A DNA stretch of 34,788 nt from an uncultured Clostridia bacterium (GTDB lineage: Bacteria; Bacillota; Clostridia; TANB77; CAG-508). A program made the translations under genes and the position numbers. Where the stretch lies: positions 1 to 34,788 of the forward strand of contig CANPWI010000003.1 in NCBI GenBank assembly GCA_947584125.1, in the 5' to 3' direction. Under the pieces are notes generated by a model, which did not search any database, had not been told where the DNA came from, and saw nothing but the letters and a program-made list of their open reading frames with translations. Positions 8,866 to 19,084 of this stretch are shown piece after piece. Numbering within the stretch: the stretch's first letter is position 1; each line of letters opens with the position of its first letter.

Positions 8866-9015
8866 TTTTTCTCCTTTAAAAATTTTATTTATTACTATTT
8901 TTTCTTTTTTTATAAAATTTATACTTTGATTTTGAATAATATTTATTTTATTGTTAATAATAAAAATGTATAGATATATAAAAACAATTATAGATTTTAA
9001 AAGGAGGTTTTTATT

Positions 9016-9393
9016 ATGTCTGACAATCAATCTAACATTCAAAGCTCAACTGGAATGGGTACTTTCGGACAAATTGTAGGAAGATTAGTTACAGCAGCAG
9101 TAGTTCTTGCTATTACAGCATTTTTTACTCCAGGTTTTTCAATTAATAATTTTTGGTCACTTGCATTTGCTGCAGTTGTCCTTACTATAATAGATTATTT
9201 AATTGTAAAATTTACAGGATTACATGCTAGTCCATTTGGAAAAGGATTTGTAGGTTTTGTTCTTGCTGCTGTTACTTTATATGTAACACAATTCTTTGTT
9301 GCAGGTTATGCAATTTCTTGGATAGCTGCAATAATAGGTGCTCTTATCTATGGTGTTATTGATTATTTCTTACCAGGCGAGCAAAAAATGTAA
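9016..9393 (+). CDS. Small four-helix membrane protein (holin-like)
   Basis: 125 aa with a short polar N-terminus (MSDNQSNIQSSTGMG) and four hydrophobic helices containing FTPGFSINNFWSLAFAAVVL, IIDYLIVKF and YGVIDYFLP. The repeated hydrophobic-IDYL-/IDYF pattern suggests two related hairpins. It resembles small membrane proteins annotated as phage holin-like families in Clostridia, but there are no phage genes nearby, so a lysis role is not supported. Start ATG 9016 has a strong AAAAGGAGG. It is transcribed divergently from DUF421 and ends in a strong terminator. The function is not known; the membrane assignment is secure. Confidence 0.7.
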   Translation: MSDNQSNIQSSTGMGTFGQIVGRLVTAAVVLAITAFFTPGFSINNFWSLAFAAVVLTIIDYLIVKFTGLHASPFGKGFVGFVLAAVTLYVTQFFVAGYAISWIAAIIGALIYGVIDYFLPGEQKM

Positions 9394-9400
9394 TAGAACA

Positions 9401-9448
9401 AAAAAAATAACTAAAAATTAAATTAATTTAATTTTTAGTTATTTTTTT
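9401..9448. terminator. Bidirectional terminator between the holin-like gene and glmU
   Basis: A long near-perfect palindrome (AAAAAAATAACTAAAAATT ... AATTTTTAGTTATTTTTTT) centred near 9424, with U tails in both directions, sits between two convergent stops. Confidence 0.75.
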
Positions 9449-9468
9449 ATTATATTATTTTACTTTTT

Positions 9469-10731
9469 TTATAGTCTTCTTTTCCAACCTTCTTTATTTG
9501 TTTGTCTTTCTCTAGCTATTGCTAAAGAATCTGCTGCTACATCTTCTGTTATTGTTGAACCTGCAGCTACAAAAGTATTATCTCCAATATTTACTGGTGC
9601 TACAAAATTCACATTAGAACCTACAAATGCATTATCTCCAATTATAGTTTTACTTTTAAGTGTTCCATCATAGTTACAAGTAATTGCACCGCAACCAATA
9701 TTAGTTCCTTTTCCTATTTTACAATCTCCCATATATGAAAGATGTGGGACTTTTGTTTTTTCTCCTATATCTGCCTTTTTTATTTCTACAAAGCTACCTA
9801 CTTTTACATTGTTTGCAAGATTACATTCTTCTCTGATATATGCATTAGGACCTATCTCACAGTTTTCACCTATTTTTACACCTTCTTTTATAATGGTATT
9901 TGGATGTATAACTGTGTCCATTCCAATTTCAACATCATCATAAATATATGTATTATTAATATCTTCTATTGTAACACCATTTTTTAAATGCTCTTTATTT
10001 ATTCTTACTTTTAAAACTTCTGTAAGCATTTGTAGTTGTTCTCTATCATTTACTCCTAATATTTCTGTATTATCTTCTACTACAACTGCACCTGTTTTTA
10101 AGCCTTTTTCATTCATTATTTTTATTACATCAGTTAAATAATATTCTCCTTGTGCATTATTAGGAGTTAATTTTTCAAGTGCTAAAATTAATTCTTCTAT
10201 ATCAAAACAATATATTCCAGCATTAATTTCTTGTATTTGTTTTTGTTTTTCACTTGCGTCCTTTTCTTCAACTATTTCTTTAACATTTCCCAATTCATCT
10301 CTAATAATTCTTCCATAACCCTTTGGATTATCATAAATTGCAGTAAGAATTGTTGCATACTGTTTTTTTTCTATACTTTCATTTAATAAATTTTTTAATG
10401 TTTCTGTTCTTATAATAGGAACATCTCCATTTAATATTAAAATTCTACCTTTTCTTCCCTTTAAATTTGGAATAACCTGCATAATAGCATGACCTGTTCC
10501 TAACATTTCTTTTTGTTCAACATAAGTAACTGTGTCTTTTAATACATCCATTACTTGTTCTTTTAAATATCCAACAACTGCTATTATTTCGTGTACACCA
10601 GCTTTTTGGGCTGTTTCAACTACTCTTTTTACTAATTCTTTTCCATATATTTTATGTACTAATTTTGACTTACTAGATTTCATTCTCGTACCTTTTCCTG
10701 CTGCCATAACAACTGCTATTGTCTCATCCAT
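9469..10731 (-). CDS. glmU: Bifunctional UDP-GlcNAc pyrophosphorylase / GlcN-1-P acetyltransferase
   Basis: 420 aa. GlmU acetylates glucosamine-1-phosphate and then makes UDP-GlcNAc, the precursor of peptidoglycan. The N-terminal nucleotidyltransferase domain opens with VVMAAGKGTRMKSSKSKLVH. The C-terminal half is a left-handed beta helix of hexapeptide repeats, with HLSYMGDCKIGKGTNIGCGA and the closing block LAIARERQTNKEGW. Start ATG 10731 has AGGTGA six bases upstream; the ORF extends to 10776 but without a ribosome site. It is slightly shorter than many GlmU proteins (about 450 aa), the deficit being in linkers rather than motifs. It follows the TIGR04086 gene on the same strand. glmS, the preceding step, is elsewhere in this window (28725-30548). 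Confidence 0.95.
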   Translation of the reverse strand: MDETIAVVMAAGKGTRMKSSKSKLVHKIYGKELVKRVVETAQKAGVHEIIAVVGYLKEQVMDVLKDTVTYVEQKEMLGTGHAIMQVIPNLKGRKGRILILNGDVPIIRTETLKNLLNESIEKKQYATILTAIYDNPKGYGRIIRDELGNVKEIVEEKDASEKQKQIQEINAGIYCFDIEELILALEKLTPNNAQGEYYLTDVIKIMNEKGLKTGAVVVEDNTEILGVNDREQLQMLTEVLKVRINKEHLKNGVTIEDINNTYIYDDVEIGMDTVIHPNTIIKEGVKIGENCEIGPNAYIREECNLANNVKVGSFVEIKKADIGEKTKVPHLSYMGDCKIGKGTNIGCGAITCNYDGTLKSKTIIGDNAFVGSNVNFVAPVNIGDNTFVAAGSTITEDVAADSLAIARERQTNKEGWKRRL

Positions 10732-10795
10732 GATACTCACCTGTCCTTTATTTATAAACTTTTTGTATTTTATCATATAAATTGTTTTTTTTCAA

Positions 10796-11173
10796 CTATT
10801 TTATATTAACTCCTACAATTCCGCCAATTATTCCTGCTATAATTCCAACTACAATCATTATAATACTATTTGTTTCTAATGTAAATTGCGAATTTATAAT
10901 ACTAGATATTAAATATAATATTAAAATATAAATTGCACCAATTATTCCTCCATTTACAAGACCCATTTTTTTTATTTTTCTTGTTGCAAGCGAACTACCA
11001 ATTAAAATACTTATACCTGTTATAAACATTATTACAACATTAATTGTATTTTCTGATACATTTGTATAAGTTAATATTATAGAATATATAAAAAGAAAAA
11101 TAAGAGTTGCTATTATTGAAAATAATGCACCTTTTATTATTGTAATAAACTGATTTGACTTTAAATTTTCCAT
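10796..11173 (-). CDS. TIGR04086 family membrane protein (YrzE-like)
   Basis: 125 aa with four hydrophobic helices. The pattern is typical of TIGR04086: a first helix after a short basic N-terminus, a GSSLATRKIKKMGLVNGGIIGAIYIL centre and a Gly-rich last helix (IVGIIAGIIGGIVGVNIK). Start ATG 11173 has AGGAGG seven bases upstream; an in-frame ATG at 11206 lies ahead of that ribosome site and is rejected. These proteins occur in sporulating and other Firmicutes and have no known function. It lies 64 nt upstream of glmU, possibly co-transcribed. Confidence 0.8.
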   Translation of the reverse strand: MENLKSNQFITIIKGALFSIIATLIFLFIYSIILTYTNVSENTINVVIMFITGISILIGSSLATRKIKKMGLVNGGIIGAIYILILYLISSIINSQFTLETNSIIMIVVGIIAGIIGGIVGVNIK

Positions 11174-11280
11174 TATTCTACCTCCTATAAAATAATATTT
11201 ATTCATATTATTTTATTTTAGAACTTTACTATAATTTATTTATATAATTAAAATTCCGGAGAAATTTCATATTAGATAAA

Positions 11281-11310
11281 AAAGAAACTGTATATTTTAC
11301 AGTTTCTTTC
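11281..11310 (-). terminator. Terminator of the T7SS operon
   Basis: A perfect 12-bp stem AAAGAAACTGTA / TACAGTTTCTTT with a 5-nt loop, about 20 bp after the EsaB-like stop on the minus strand. Confidence 0.8.
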
Positions 11311-11329
11311 TTATTAATATATACAATAT

Positions 11330-11584
11330 TTACATTAAAATTAGTTCTGTTCCATTTCTAATGTCTGTATCTATTAAACTTGCATTAACATCATAAACTT
11401 TAGCTGTTAATTTATCATATAATATTGGCATAGTTGTTGGCATATAACATCCACCATATAACTCATTTATTGCTTTAACAAGTAAATATATTATTTGATG
11501 TATTTTCCTATTTACAGGTAACAAAACATCATATTTTCTTTCTATTGTTGGTACACATACCTCAACTAATATTTTATTCATCAT
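11330..11584 (-). CDS. EsaB/YukD-like ubiquitin-fold T7SS protein
   Basis: About 84 aa. Short beta-grasp protein with the EsaB/YukD pattern: NKILVEVCVPTIERKYDVLLPV (two strands), a helix IHQIIYLLVKAINEL, and the ending LIDTDIRNGTELILM, which matches the last strand of YukD (L-x-D-x-x-I-x-x-G-D/T-x-L-x-L). Family members are cytosolic partners of T7SSb. It overlaps the 3' end of essC (stop at 11574), a sign of translational coupling; likely starts are ATG 11584 or 11581, with TGAGG just upstream. The association with EssC makes the assignment firm although sequence identity in this family is low. Confidence 0.8.
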   Translation of the reverse strand: MMNKILVEVCVPTIERKYDVLLPVNRKIHQIIYLLVKAINELYGGCYMPTTMPILYDKLTAKVYDVNASLIDTDIRNGTELILM

Positions 11585-14500
11585 CCTCACTCTTTTCTTT
11601 CATTTCTAGTAATTTTACCATTGTTGCCTTATTTGATTTAACCAAATATCCAAAACTTGGACCGCAATTATTATCTATTAATCTTCTGTTAGTTTCATAA
11701 TTTATAATATATTGATCTTCAAATCCATTACCTACCCATATTCCTTTGTTATTTTCAACATAAGTTTTATACCAAGGATCATATGAGCAATCTTTAAGTT
11801 TTGCACTAGATTCTGCAATAATAAAACTATAATTTCCGTTTTGTGCAATTCTTAACATTTCTCCAAACATTATTTTATCAGCTATTTCTTCTAAAAATTT
11901 TGAAATTCCAACAAAAATACCAAGAACATGTTTCTTTTCATTTTGATTATTTTCTATATATGCTAAAAATTTTGTAAATTTATCCTTTAAATCTTTCTTA
12001 TCTTTTGCTGCAGTTTTTTCTACATCAAATATAATTATATTTACATTTTTTATTTCTTTTATTTCTTCTAATAAGAAATATGTAAATTTACTTGCATTAT
12101 CAAAATCTTTTGATAATATTAAGTTTATATAATTATCTTTAAAATTATAACTTATAACTTTTAAATCATTCTTATTAATTCCAATTGGTAAAGTTTTTAA
12201 ATCTTTTACATGTTCTTCTAAATCTGAAAATAATACTTTATCTGGTAATACACCAATACTAGGTGCTTCATCTTTTTCAGTTTTTTTCAACTTTTCTATT
12301 TTTTCTTTTATATGATAATTATGGTCTTTAGGCAAACATATTTTAGCTGTTTGGAATTCATAAATTTCATCTTGTATAGGTATTAATCCTCTTCCAAATA
12401 TTTTTGATGGTCTCTTTTTTCTTACTCTATCTAAAATAGAATTATATTCATCGTCATTGTTTAATTGTAATACAATTTTTTGTTTAAAATTTTGTGATAA
12501 ACGATATCTCATACTTGAACATAAACTTAAAGTTAAAATAAATGAAATTCCGTACATTAGCACCTTCTCTTGTTATATTCAATAAAATATCATCATATTT
12601 TTCATATACCTCATTAAATGCTTCATAATTATTTAATATTACTATAATCATTGGCATATCTTTTCCACTTTCTTTTAGGTATAATTCATAATCTCCATTA
12701 TAATCAGATAATATTTTTTTTCTTTCTCTAATAGTTTTATTAATAAAATCAAAAAATCTAGCTAATTTTTCTGATTCATTTATTGTAATTACATCACCAA
12801 CACTTGGACTATCTTTAAATACCTTTAATGCTTCTGTACCAAAATCTATTATATATATCCATACCTTATTAACAGGATAATTATCCATTAAATCGTATAT
12901 CATTGTACTAAGTAATGTTTCTTTTCCACTTTCAGCATTTCCATAAATAGTAATATTACCAACTTTATAAAAGTCTAATACAACAGGTGCTTGTTCTTGC
13001 CTTAGTGGAGCATCATATTCTCCAATTACTGCTTCTAATTTATCTTCTTTTTTCTTAATTTTATATTTCTTTCTTATATCATTTATAAAAATAGTTTCTG
13101 GTATATTATCTAACCATAAATTTTCTGCTTTTATATTTTCTCTTTCTGCAATATTACAAATATGAGTTAAAATGTTTGTTAATTGTTCTCCCTGACTATT
13201 TACTGTTCTTTTTACATTATCATCAACTTGTTTTATAACACTTCCTATATTAGAAATAAATTCCATTGAATTATCAACTATTTTTGATGATACAGTAGAT
13301 GGATAATATGGTGCGCCTGACCATGCAGATTGTCCTAAATTGAAGTATTCATCATTTCCAACTTGAATATAAAATTGTCCTTGTCCTTTTAAACTTGCAG
13401 CATCCGGTTTTCTAATAACATCATTACTATCCTCTCTTGCTTGAACCTTTAAACAAATTGCAAATTTACTGTTACTACGAATTTGATCATTTACAATACC
13501 AGCTGGTTTTTGTGTTGCCAAAATTAAATGAACACCTAAACTTCTACCAATTCTAGATACACTTATAAGCTCGTCCATAAAATCAGGTTGTTGTTGTTTT
13601 AATTCCGCAAACTCATCACATATAATTAGTAAATGAGGAATTGGTTTATCAATAAAACCATCTTTATATAATTTTTGGTATTTATAAATATCCATTGTTC
13701 CTTCATTTGTCATATCTCTAACTTTATTAAACTGAATTTGTCTTTTCTTTAATTCAGATTGTATTGAGTCTAAAGACCTTTGTAATCCAACTGTATCAAT
13801 ATTTGTAATTGTTCCAACTAAGTGTGGTAATTTCATATTTTTCTTTTGAAATGCTCCTGATAAACCTCCACCTTTATAATCTATTAATATAAATGCAACA
13901 TCATCAGGACTATAATTAACTGCAAGGGATAATATATATGTAATTATAAATTCACTTTTACCAGAACCTGTGCTTCCTGCAATTAAACCATGTGGTCCAT
14001 GATATTTTTCATGAATGTCTAAATAAATAGTTCTTCCTGTTGTATCAATTCCAATTGGTGCTTTAAGTGAAATAGTTGAATCATTACTTTTCCATCTTTC
14101 CAAAACATTTAATTGTTCTATTAATCCTACATTATACATTTCCAAAAAGTTATAATTATTTGGCAAACTTTCTTTACTTGAAACATTATATTTTATAGGA
14201 ATATTAGATATTGTTCTACAAATTCTATCAAAATAAATTTCTCCATTTTCATCAAGTTCAAATTCATTTTGTATAGTAGAAGAATGTTCACTTTCAAAAA
14301 TTTGTCCTAAATTACCTTCAACATTAATAAAAGTTTCACATTCATTTGGTAATTCTGTTAAATTGTTTGCTATACAGAATAAACTAAATCCTATATTATC
14401 TTTTGAACTTAAAACCTCTTTCATAATTTTTAATTCTTCTATTTCTTTATAATTATCTGTAATAATTAAATAATAAGGATTAAAATTTTTGTAATTTTCT

Positions 14501-16161
14501 TTACTTGATGTTTCTTTTCTTTGCTTAACCTCTTCCACTAAAAATCTGGAAATTTGTTCCATATCATTATATGTATCTGCAAAAAATCTTATTTCTTTAG
14601 CTTTATCCCATATATGTGGTAATAATTTTATATATTCCCACTTTTCTTTTTTATCTTCTTTTAATAAAAACACAAGTTTTAAATCTTGATAACTATGAAA
14701 TGTAATTAATTGAATAAGCATATTTTTTATAAATTTATCAACTGTTTCCTCATCTTTAGTAATAAGAGCTGATACATTTTTTTCAACTAATGAAAAAGTT
14801 ATAGGAACATTTTTTAAAATTCTTGAGTTATTTGAAACCTCTTGTAAAATTTCAAATAAATTATCTGTATCCATATTAAATTTTTCTTCTGGATAATTTA
14901 TATTAATATTTAAAGGTGTATCTCCAATTCCTAATCTAAATGTTAAAAAATCAAATTCTTCTATTTTTCTTTCCCATAAACGTCTATCTTTATTTAATAT
15001 TATTTTTACACATTCATCTGCTGATACATAGTTATCATATAAAATTTTACTCTGTTTTTCCATTATATTATTTATAACTTCAATTTTACTATTTACATAT
15101 TCAACATATTTTCTTTGTCTTTTTTGCTCATATTTTTTCTTTCTCTTCTTATCATATTTTCTTGTTAACATAGGAAAAATTAACATACTGCTTAACATAG
15201 CAAATGAAATTATTAATTGATAAATAGTATCCTTAGTGCTAGCATTACCATTTATTGCTTGGTCTATTGTTCTTGACATAGTAGCAATACTCATTACCCC
15301 CATAGTTAATGATGTTCCCATTACTAAAATCATAGGTGTTTCATCATTAGATTGCATTGAAGGAGGTGGATCTATTTTTACATCTTCTTTTTCAATTTTA
15401 TTTGTTAACCTTGGAGACCTTGAAAAATAATCTTTCTCAGAATATATTTCTACTTCCTCATTGTTATTATCATTTTTTTCTTCTTTTTCAATTTTATCAT
15501 TTTTTATTTTGCTTATTTCGAAATAATTACTATTGCACTCCATTTTATCTAATGGGTTATTAATATATATACTTTTTCCAATTACAACAATTTTTAAGCC
15601 CATAATAAAAATTACATCACCATTAAATATAGCTTGTTTATCTATTACTTTTTTATTATTAACATAAGTTCCATATTTATTATCTATATTTTCTATGAAA
15701 CATTTTTCTTCAGAAAAAGATAACTTAGCATGAACTGGAGATACCAATTTATCATTGTAAGAAATTTGGTTATCGTGTCCCCTTCCAATAGATATTTCAT
15801 TTGTATTTTTTATATCTAAATGATAGAAATTTTGTTCATAAGTTGGTGAACAGTATAAAATATATAATTCACTAAAATCTGCTCCACATATATAATATGA
15901 ATGGTCAACCTCAAGCACTGCCTTAGTTAAAAATACATTATTTTGTTGTTTAATTGTCATATTTTCTAAATCTACGGCTTCTTGATTAATTACCTTTTGG
16001 TAATTATTAGATGTTATTTGCCATTTTCCATTTACTGCTTCAATGTTAACTAATTCTTTTTTCGTTCCAGAATTTTCATTACTAATCCAATAGCTATCTT
16101 TAGCAATTTCTGGCAAAACCATCTTATATATGCCTTCTTTTCCTACAAGTGTAAGTACCAT
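11574..16161 (-). CDS. essC: T7SS translocation ATPase EssC, read through a +1 shift at CGG
   Basis: The joined product is about 1528 aa, as expected for EssC. The N-terminus has an FHA domain (EISIGRGHDNQISYNDKLVSPVHAKLSF). Two membrane helices follow near residues 280-330, then a first FtsK/SpoIIIE ATPase with intact Walker A GSTGSGKS (729-736) and DYKGGG and LIICDEFAEL motifs. A second ATPase has a degenerate P-loop (GNAESGKE). The first frame ends shortly after NITREGANV; the second resumes GISFILTLSLCSSMRYRLSQN. Skipping C at the in-frame CGG (12552-12550) joins REGANVGISFILT, matching the conserved REGxxxGI strand of EssC ATPase domains. Without the shift the last 325 residues (end of the second and all of the third, signal-recognising ATPase domain) are lost. 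EssC is the only T7SS membrane component encoded in this locus. Confidence 0.92.
12550..12552 (-). other. +1 recoding site (in-frame CGG) in essC
   Basis: Codon 1204 is CGG (AAT GTA C GGA ATT on the minus strand). The zero frame continues 21 codons and stops at 12484. The nonamer AATGTACGG is identical to the one at the prepilin-gene site. Confidence 0.87.
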
Positions 16162-16194
16162 TTAAATATTTCACCTCATTTTACAATATTTGTC

Positions 16195-16491
16195 CTATTC
16201 AAATATATTATTATTTGTTGCTAATTTCTTTAGTTTATTTTTAAATTCTCTTTCTTCATCATCATCTTCTAACCCTAAGTGACATATTTCCTCAATTTGA
16301 TTATGGTCAAATAGGCATGTTTGGTTAGATGATAAAAATCCTTCAGGATATATGCAACCACTATAATCCCATATTTTATCTATATTACTTTTTTCTACTC
16401 CTAAAAATCCTGTTATCATCAATCTTTTAGTTGCTCCTTTTAATAATACAACTGTACCTACAGGTAAAAATTTATCCTTTTTTTGTTTCAT
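16195..16491 (-). CDS. DUF4176 protein of the T7SS locus
   Basis: About 98 aa, soluble. The block FLPVGTVVLLKGATKRLMITGFL is the signature of DUF4176, a small family that is almost always found in T7SSb gene clusters. The rest is acidic with a Lys-rich tail. ATG 16491 has AAGGAG nine bases upstream and is preferred; in-frame ATGs at 16500 and 16524 would place that site at or after the start. It sits between the Asn-rich putative substrate and essC, 33 nt from the latter. The function is unknown; chaperone or adaptor for T7SS substrates is the usual guess. Confidence 0.8.
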   Translation of the reverse strand: MKQKKDKFLPVGTVVLLKGATKRLMITGFLGVEKSNIDKIWDYSGCIYPEGFLSSNQTCLFDHNQIEEICHLGLEDDDEEREFKNKLKKLATNNNIFE

Positions 16492-16516
16492 TTTATTCAT
16501 CTCCTTAAATATATTT

Positions 16517-18436
16517 TCATTCAAATATTCTACTGAATGTTTCTTCTAAAACATTATAAAATCTAACTCCATAATCATCTTTTATTTTATTTAAATTTTG
16601 AGTATCTCCTAAAGATTTTAAATTTGTAAAATCTGCTATTAGTTTATCAAAACTTTTTAAATCTTCTGTTTTAAAATAACTTTGTTTATCTGTTTTTATT
16701 TTACTTACAATTCCATCCCATTTTTTTGGTACTTCATTTTTTAAAACTATACTAAAACCAGCATTTCCTATAGTGCTAAATAATTTATCTGCTCTTTCTT
16801 CTTGTAAATCCACATCTGATATTCCTATAATATTTTTTGTTTCATTCCAATTAGTATCTTTTTTTCCTATATTATTTATTTTTAAACTAGGATTTTCTTT
16901 TTTAAGTTCAATCATTCTATTTAATATAAGAAATGCAGAATCATTTTTATTTTCTATTACTCTGTTGTAGAATGAACTATTTAACAATGTTATAATTTTT
17001 CCATCATTTGTATCGTTAAATAACTTGCATAACTCTTTTATCATTTCATTTTTTTCATCTGTGCTTATATTTTTACTGTTATTCGAAGTATTTTTAGTCA
17101 TACCACCTACTCCCATCCCCATTATTCCTAATCCCATACTTGAGAATGTAGATTTCATATTGGTATTGTTAAATAAATTTTTAAAATTTGAACCAACTGA
17201 ATTTATTATATTTTTTATAGAATTATTACTATTATTATTAATATCATTTCCATTATTATCAATCTCAAAATCATTAATATTATTATTGTTAAGATCTAAT
17301 ACATTAATATTTTTATTATTGTTAGAATCTAATCCATTAATATTTTTAGCATTTGCATTATTTATTAATCCGTTAATTGTATTTGTTGCATTATTAACTA
17401 AGCTTTGCCTTCTATTTTGTATTTCTTGCATTTGTTCTAAACTAATGTCTCCATTTTCAAACATAGATTGTAACTGTTTATTTGATGAATTTATATCATC
17501 CATCATTAAATTTTGAATTGCATCTACATCTATTTTATTACCTGAAATAATTAAGCCAGCTGTAATTCCTACATCAAATCCAATGTTAGTCATAAAGTCC
17601 GAATCAATTTCGCCAAATTTTCCCTGTGACATAATATTTTGTTTTAAAACATTATTAAATTGTTCAGATAAATACATATTTCCATACACATTTTGTATAT
17701 TCTCACTAGAAAAATGCATGTCACCATAAGAATTTTTCATATCTATTGTATATAAATTTTCAAAATTATTATATGCAAAATTACTATTACATAATACTGA
17801 ATTTACATTAAAATCCTTCCAATCCGTTTCTATATTTGCTAAATTGAAACTTCCTGTATTTGCAAAAACCATATTATTATTAACAAATGATCCCAGTCCT
17901 GAAATTCCATCCATTATAGAAAATGTATCTTTACTTAAAAGTGATTCTGTATTAAATGAAATATCGCTTAAAAAATCTGAAGAAAATTTTGAAGTTATAT
18001 CCGCATTATTTAAATTAAATGCTCCTGTATTAAATAAATCTATTCCATTTCCAATATTAAAACCTGATAATGAAACATTAGTAATTGATGATAAATTAAT
18101 ACCTTCATTTATTTTACTAAAATCTAAATTATTAATATTTGATAAAGCTGATAAATTTATTTCTGGAATTTTAAAATTAGCAATTTCAAGTGCCATTTGT
18201 TTATTTTCAAATTCTATTTCCTCAAATTCATCAACAGTTTTATTAATATTAGGTCCAAATTCTTCAAGTCCTTTACAAATTTCAACTATATTATTGGATA
18301 AATCTTTTACTTTTCCTTTTATATGATCAGGACACTCTATAGCTAAAAGTTTTTGATTTGCTTGTTGCAAATATTCTTTACACATATTTATATTTTTGAG
18401 AACTATATCTTTTAATCCTTCTGTATTTATATACAT
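16517..18436 (-). CDS. Asn-rich putative T7SS substrate, 639 aa
   Basis: I do not recognise a family. The N-terminal 90 residues are helical (MYINTEGLKDIVLKNINMCKEYLQQANQ) and resemble the helical hairpin head of WXG/LXG-type secreted proteins. Residues 90-270 are a run of degenerate short repeats (S/N-I-N-L-S, F-N-L-N-N-A-D-I, G-x-x-S-x-F). Residues 340-400 are a low-complexity Asn/Ile/Asp region (for example NNNNINDFEIDNNGNDINNN). Then comes a Gly/Met hydrophobic stretch (SSMGLGIMGMGVGGM) that could be a membrane-active helix, and a 190-residue charged globular C-terminus. There is no signal peptide. Its position between two T7SS accessory genes suggests export through EssC; toxin or structural protein cannot be told apart. 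It overlaps an upstream possible start of DUF4176. Confidence 0.6.
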   Translation of the reverse strand: MYINTEGLKDIVLKNINMCKEYLQQANQKLLAIECPDHIKGKVKDLSNNIVEICKGLEEFGPNINKTVDEFEEIEFENKQMALEIANFKIPEINLSALSNINNLDFSKINEGINLSSITNVSLSGFNIGNGIDLFNTGAFNLNNADITSKFSSDFLSDISFNTESLLSKDTFSIMDGISGLGSFVNNNMVFANTGSFNLANIETDWKDFNVNSVLCNSNFAYNNFENLYTIDMKNSYGDMHFSSENIQNVYGNMYLSEQFNNVLKQNIMSQGKFGEIDSDFMTNIGFDVGITAGLIISGNKIDVDAIQNLMMDDINSSNKQLQSMFENGDISLEQMQEIQNRRQSLVNNATNTINGLINNANAKNINGLDSNNNKNINVLDLNNNNINDFEIDNNGNDINNNSNNSIKNIINSVGSNFKNLFNNTNMKSTFSSMGLGIMGMGVGGMTKNTSNNSKNISTDEKNEMIKELCKLFNDTNDGKIITLLNSSFYNRVIENKNDSAFLILNRMIELKKENPSLKINNIGKKDTNWNETKNIIGISDVDLQEERADKLFSTIGNAGFSIVLKNEVPKKWDGIVSKIKTDKQSYFKTEDLKSFDKLIADFTNLKSLGDTQNLNKIKDDYGVRFYNVLEETFSRIFE

Positions 18437-18471
18437 ATAATATTCTCCTTTATAATTTGTTTTTTAGTTAA

Positions 18472-18906
18472 CTAACATAACGATCCTAACTCAATTGTTA
18501 ATTCTTCAAGTTCATTGGTTAATTCTTCTATTTTTTTAGCTCTTAAATCTATTTGTTGTTGATCTTGTTCTATAATACTTTGTACATTTTTTATAATTAT
18601 ATCTAAACCATCAGCACACTCTTTTTTTATTTTTTTTTCATATTCTTGTAATTTTTCTTTTTTCTTTTTTGCATCATTACCTTCATAGTATTTATCAAAA
18701 TTATCAGTTACTAATTTTATTTTTCCAGCTGCTTTCTCTATATAACTAGTCCTTATTGGTTTAATTTTAGCTAGAAATTTAGTATTATTGGACAAATTAG
18801 TCTTCCATTGTGTCATTTCTCCTTTAACTTTTTTAATTTCTGTTTTTACTTCGTCCATTTTTTGTTTTATTTCTTTTTTTCTTTGTAGTAAATAATCCAA
18901 ATACAT
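18472..18906 (-). CDS. DUF5082/YwqH-like coiled-coil T7SS protein
   Basis: 144 aa, almost entirely heptad-like helix (MYLDYLLQRKKEIKQKMDEVKTEIKKVKGEM... and EQDQQQIDLRAKKIEELTNELEELTIEL). No membrane segment or signal peptide. It is similar in length and pattern to YwqH (DUF5082), a small helical protein upstream of LXG effectors in T7SSb loci. ATG 18906 has GGAG seven to eight bases upstream. Probably a partner that forms a helical complex with the downstream 639-aa protein for secretion (inference from context). Confidence 0.65.
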   Translation of the reverse strand: MYLDYLLQRKKEIKQKMDEVKTEIKKVKGEMTQWKTNLSNNTKFLAKIKPIRTSYIEKAAGKIKLVTDNFDKYYEGNDAKKKKEKLQEYEKKIKKECADGLDIIIKNVQSIIEQDQQQIDLRAKKIEELTNELEELTIELGSLC

Positions 18907-18962
18907 CTACTCCTTTTATAGGTATTTATATTAACTTATTATATAAATTTTATCATAAGTAC

Positions 18963-18998
18963 TTTTCTTGATAACTATTTATTATAGTTATCAAGAAA
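18963..18998. repeat. Long perfect inverted repeat in the T7SS operon
   Basis: TTTTCTTGATAACTAT and its reverse complement are separated by TTATT, giving a 16-bp stem. It is not followed by a clear T run in either direction, so it may be an mRNA-stabilising or attenuating hairpin rather than a simple terminator. It lies between the four-module WXG gene and the DUF5082-like gene. Confidence 0.6.
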
Positions 18999-19022
18999 AA
19001 TATTTATAAATTTTATAGTATA

Positions 19023-19051
19023 TAAGTACTAGGACATAAAATCCTAATACT
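19023..19051 (-). terminator. Hairpin after the four-module WXG gene
   Basis: AAGTA-TAGGA pairs with TCCTA-TACTT across a CATAAAA loop, with one C/A mismatch, starting about 30 bp after the stop at 19085. It lacks a good U tail; together with the inverted repeat next to it, it may cause partial termination and so raise the first gene above the rest of the operon. Confidence 0.4.
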
Positions 19052-19084
19052 TATATTTTTATCTTTTACATTTTTCAACATAAT

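Noticed and set aside
8866..9042. Upstream extension of the DUF421 gene to 9042
   Set aside because: It overlaps the divergent gene start, lacks a ribosome site and adds non-family sequence; ATG 8865 has AAAGGAGA.
9016..9393. Prophage remnant suggested by the holin-like protein
   Set aside because: Neighbours are DUF421 and glmU; no phage structural, lysis or integrase genes are present.
17220..17360. Short regular repeats in the Asn-rich gene as a CRISPR-like array
   Set aside because: They are AAT-rich codon repeats inside an open frame, with no constant repeat-spacer period.
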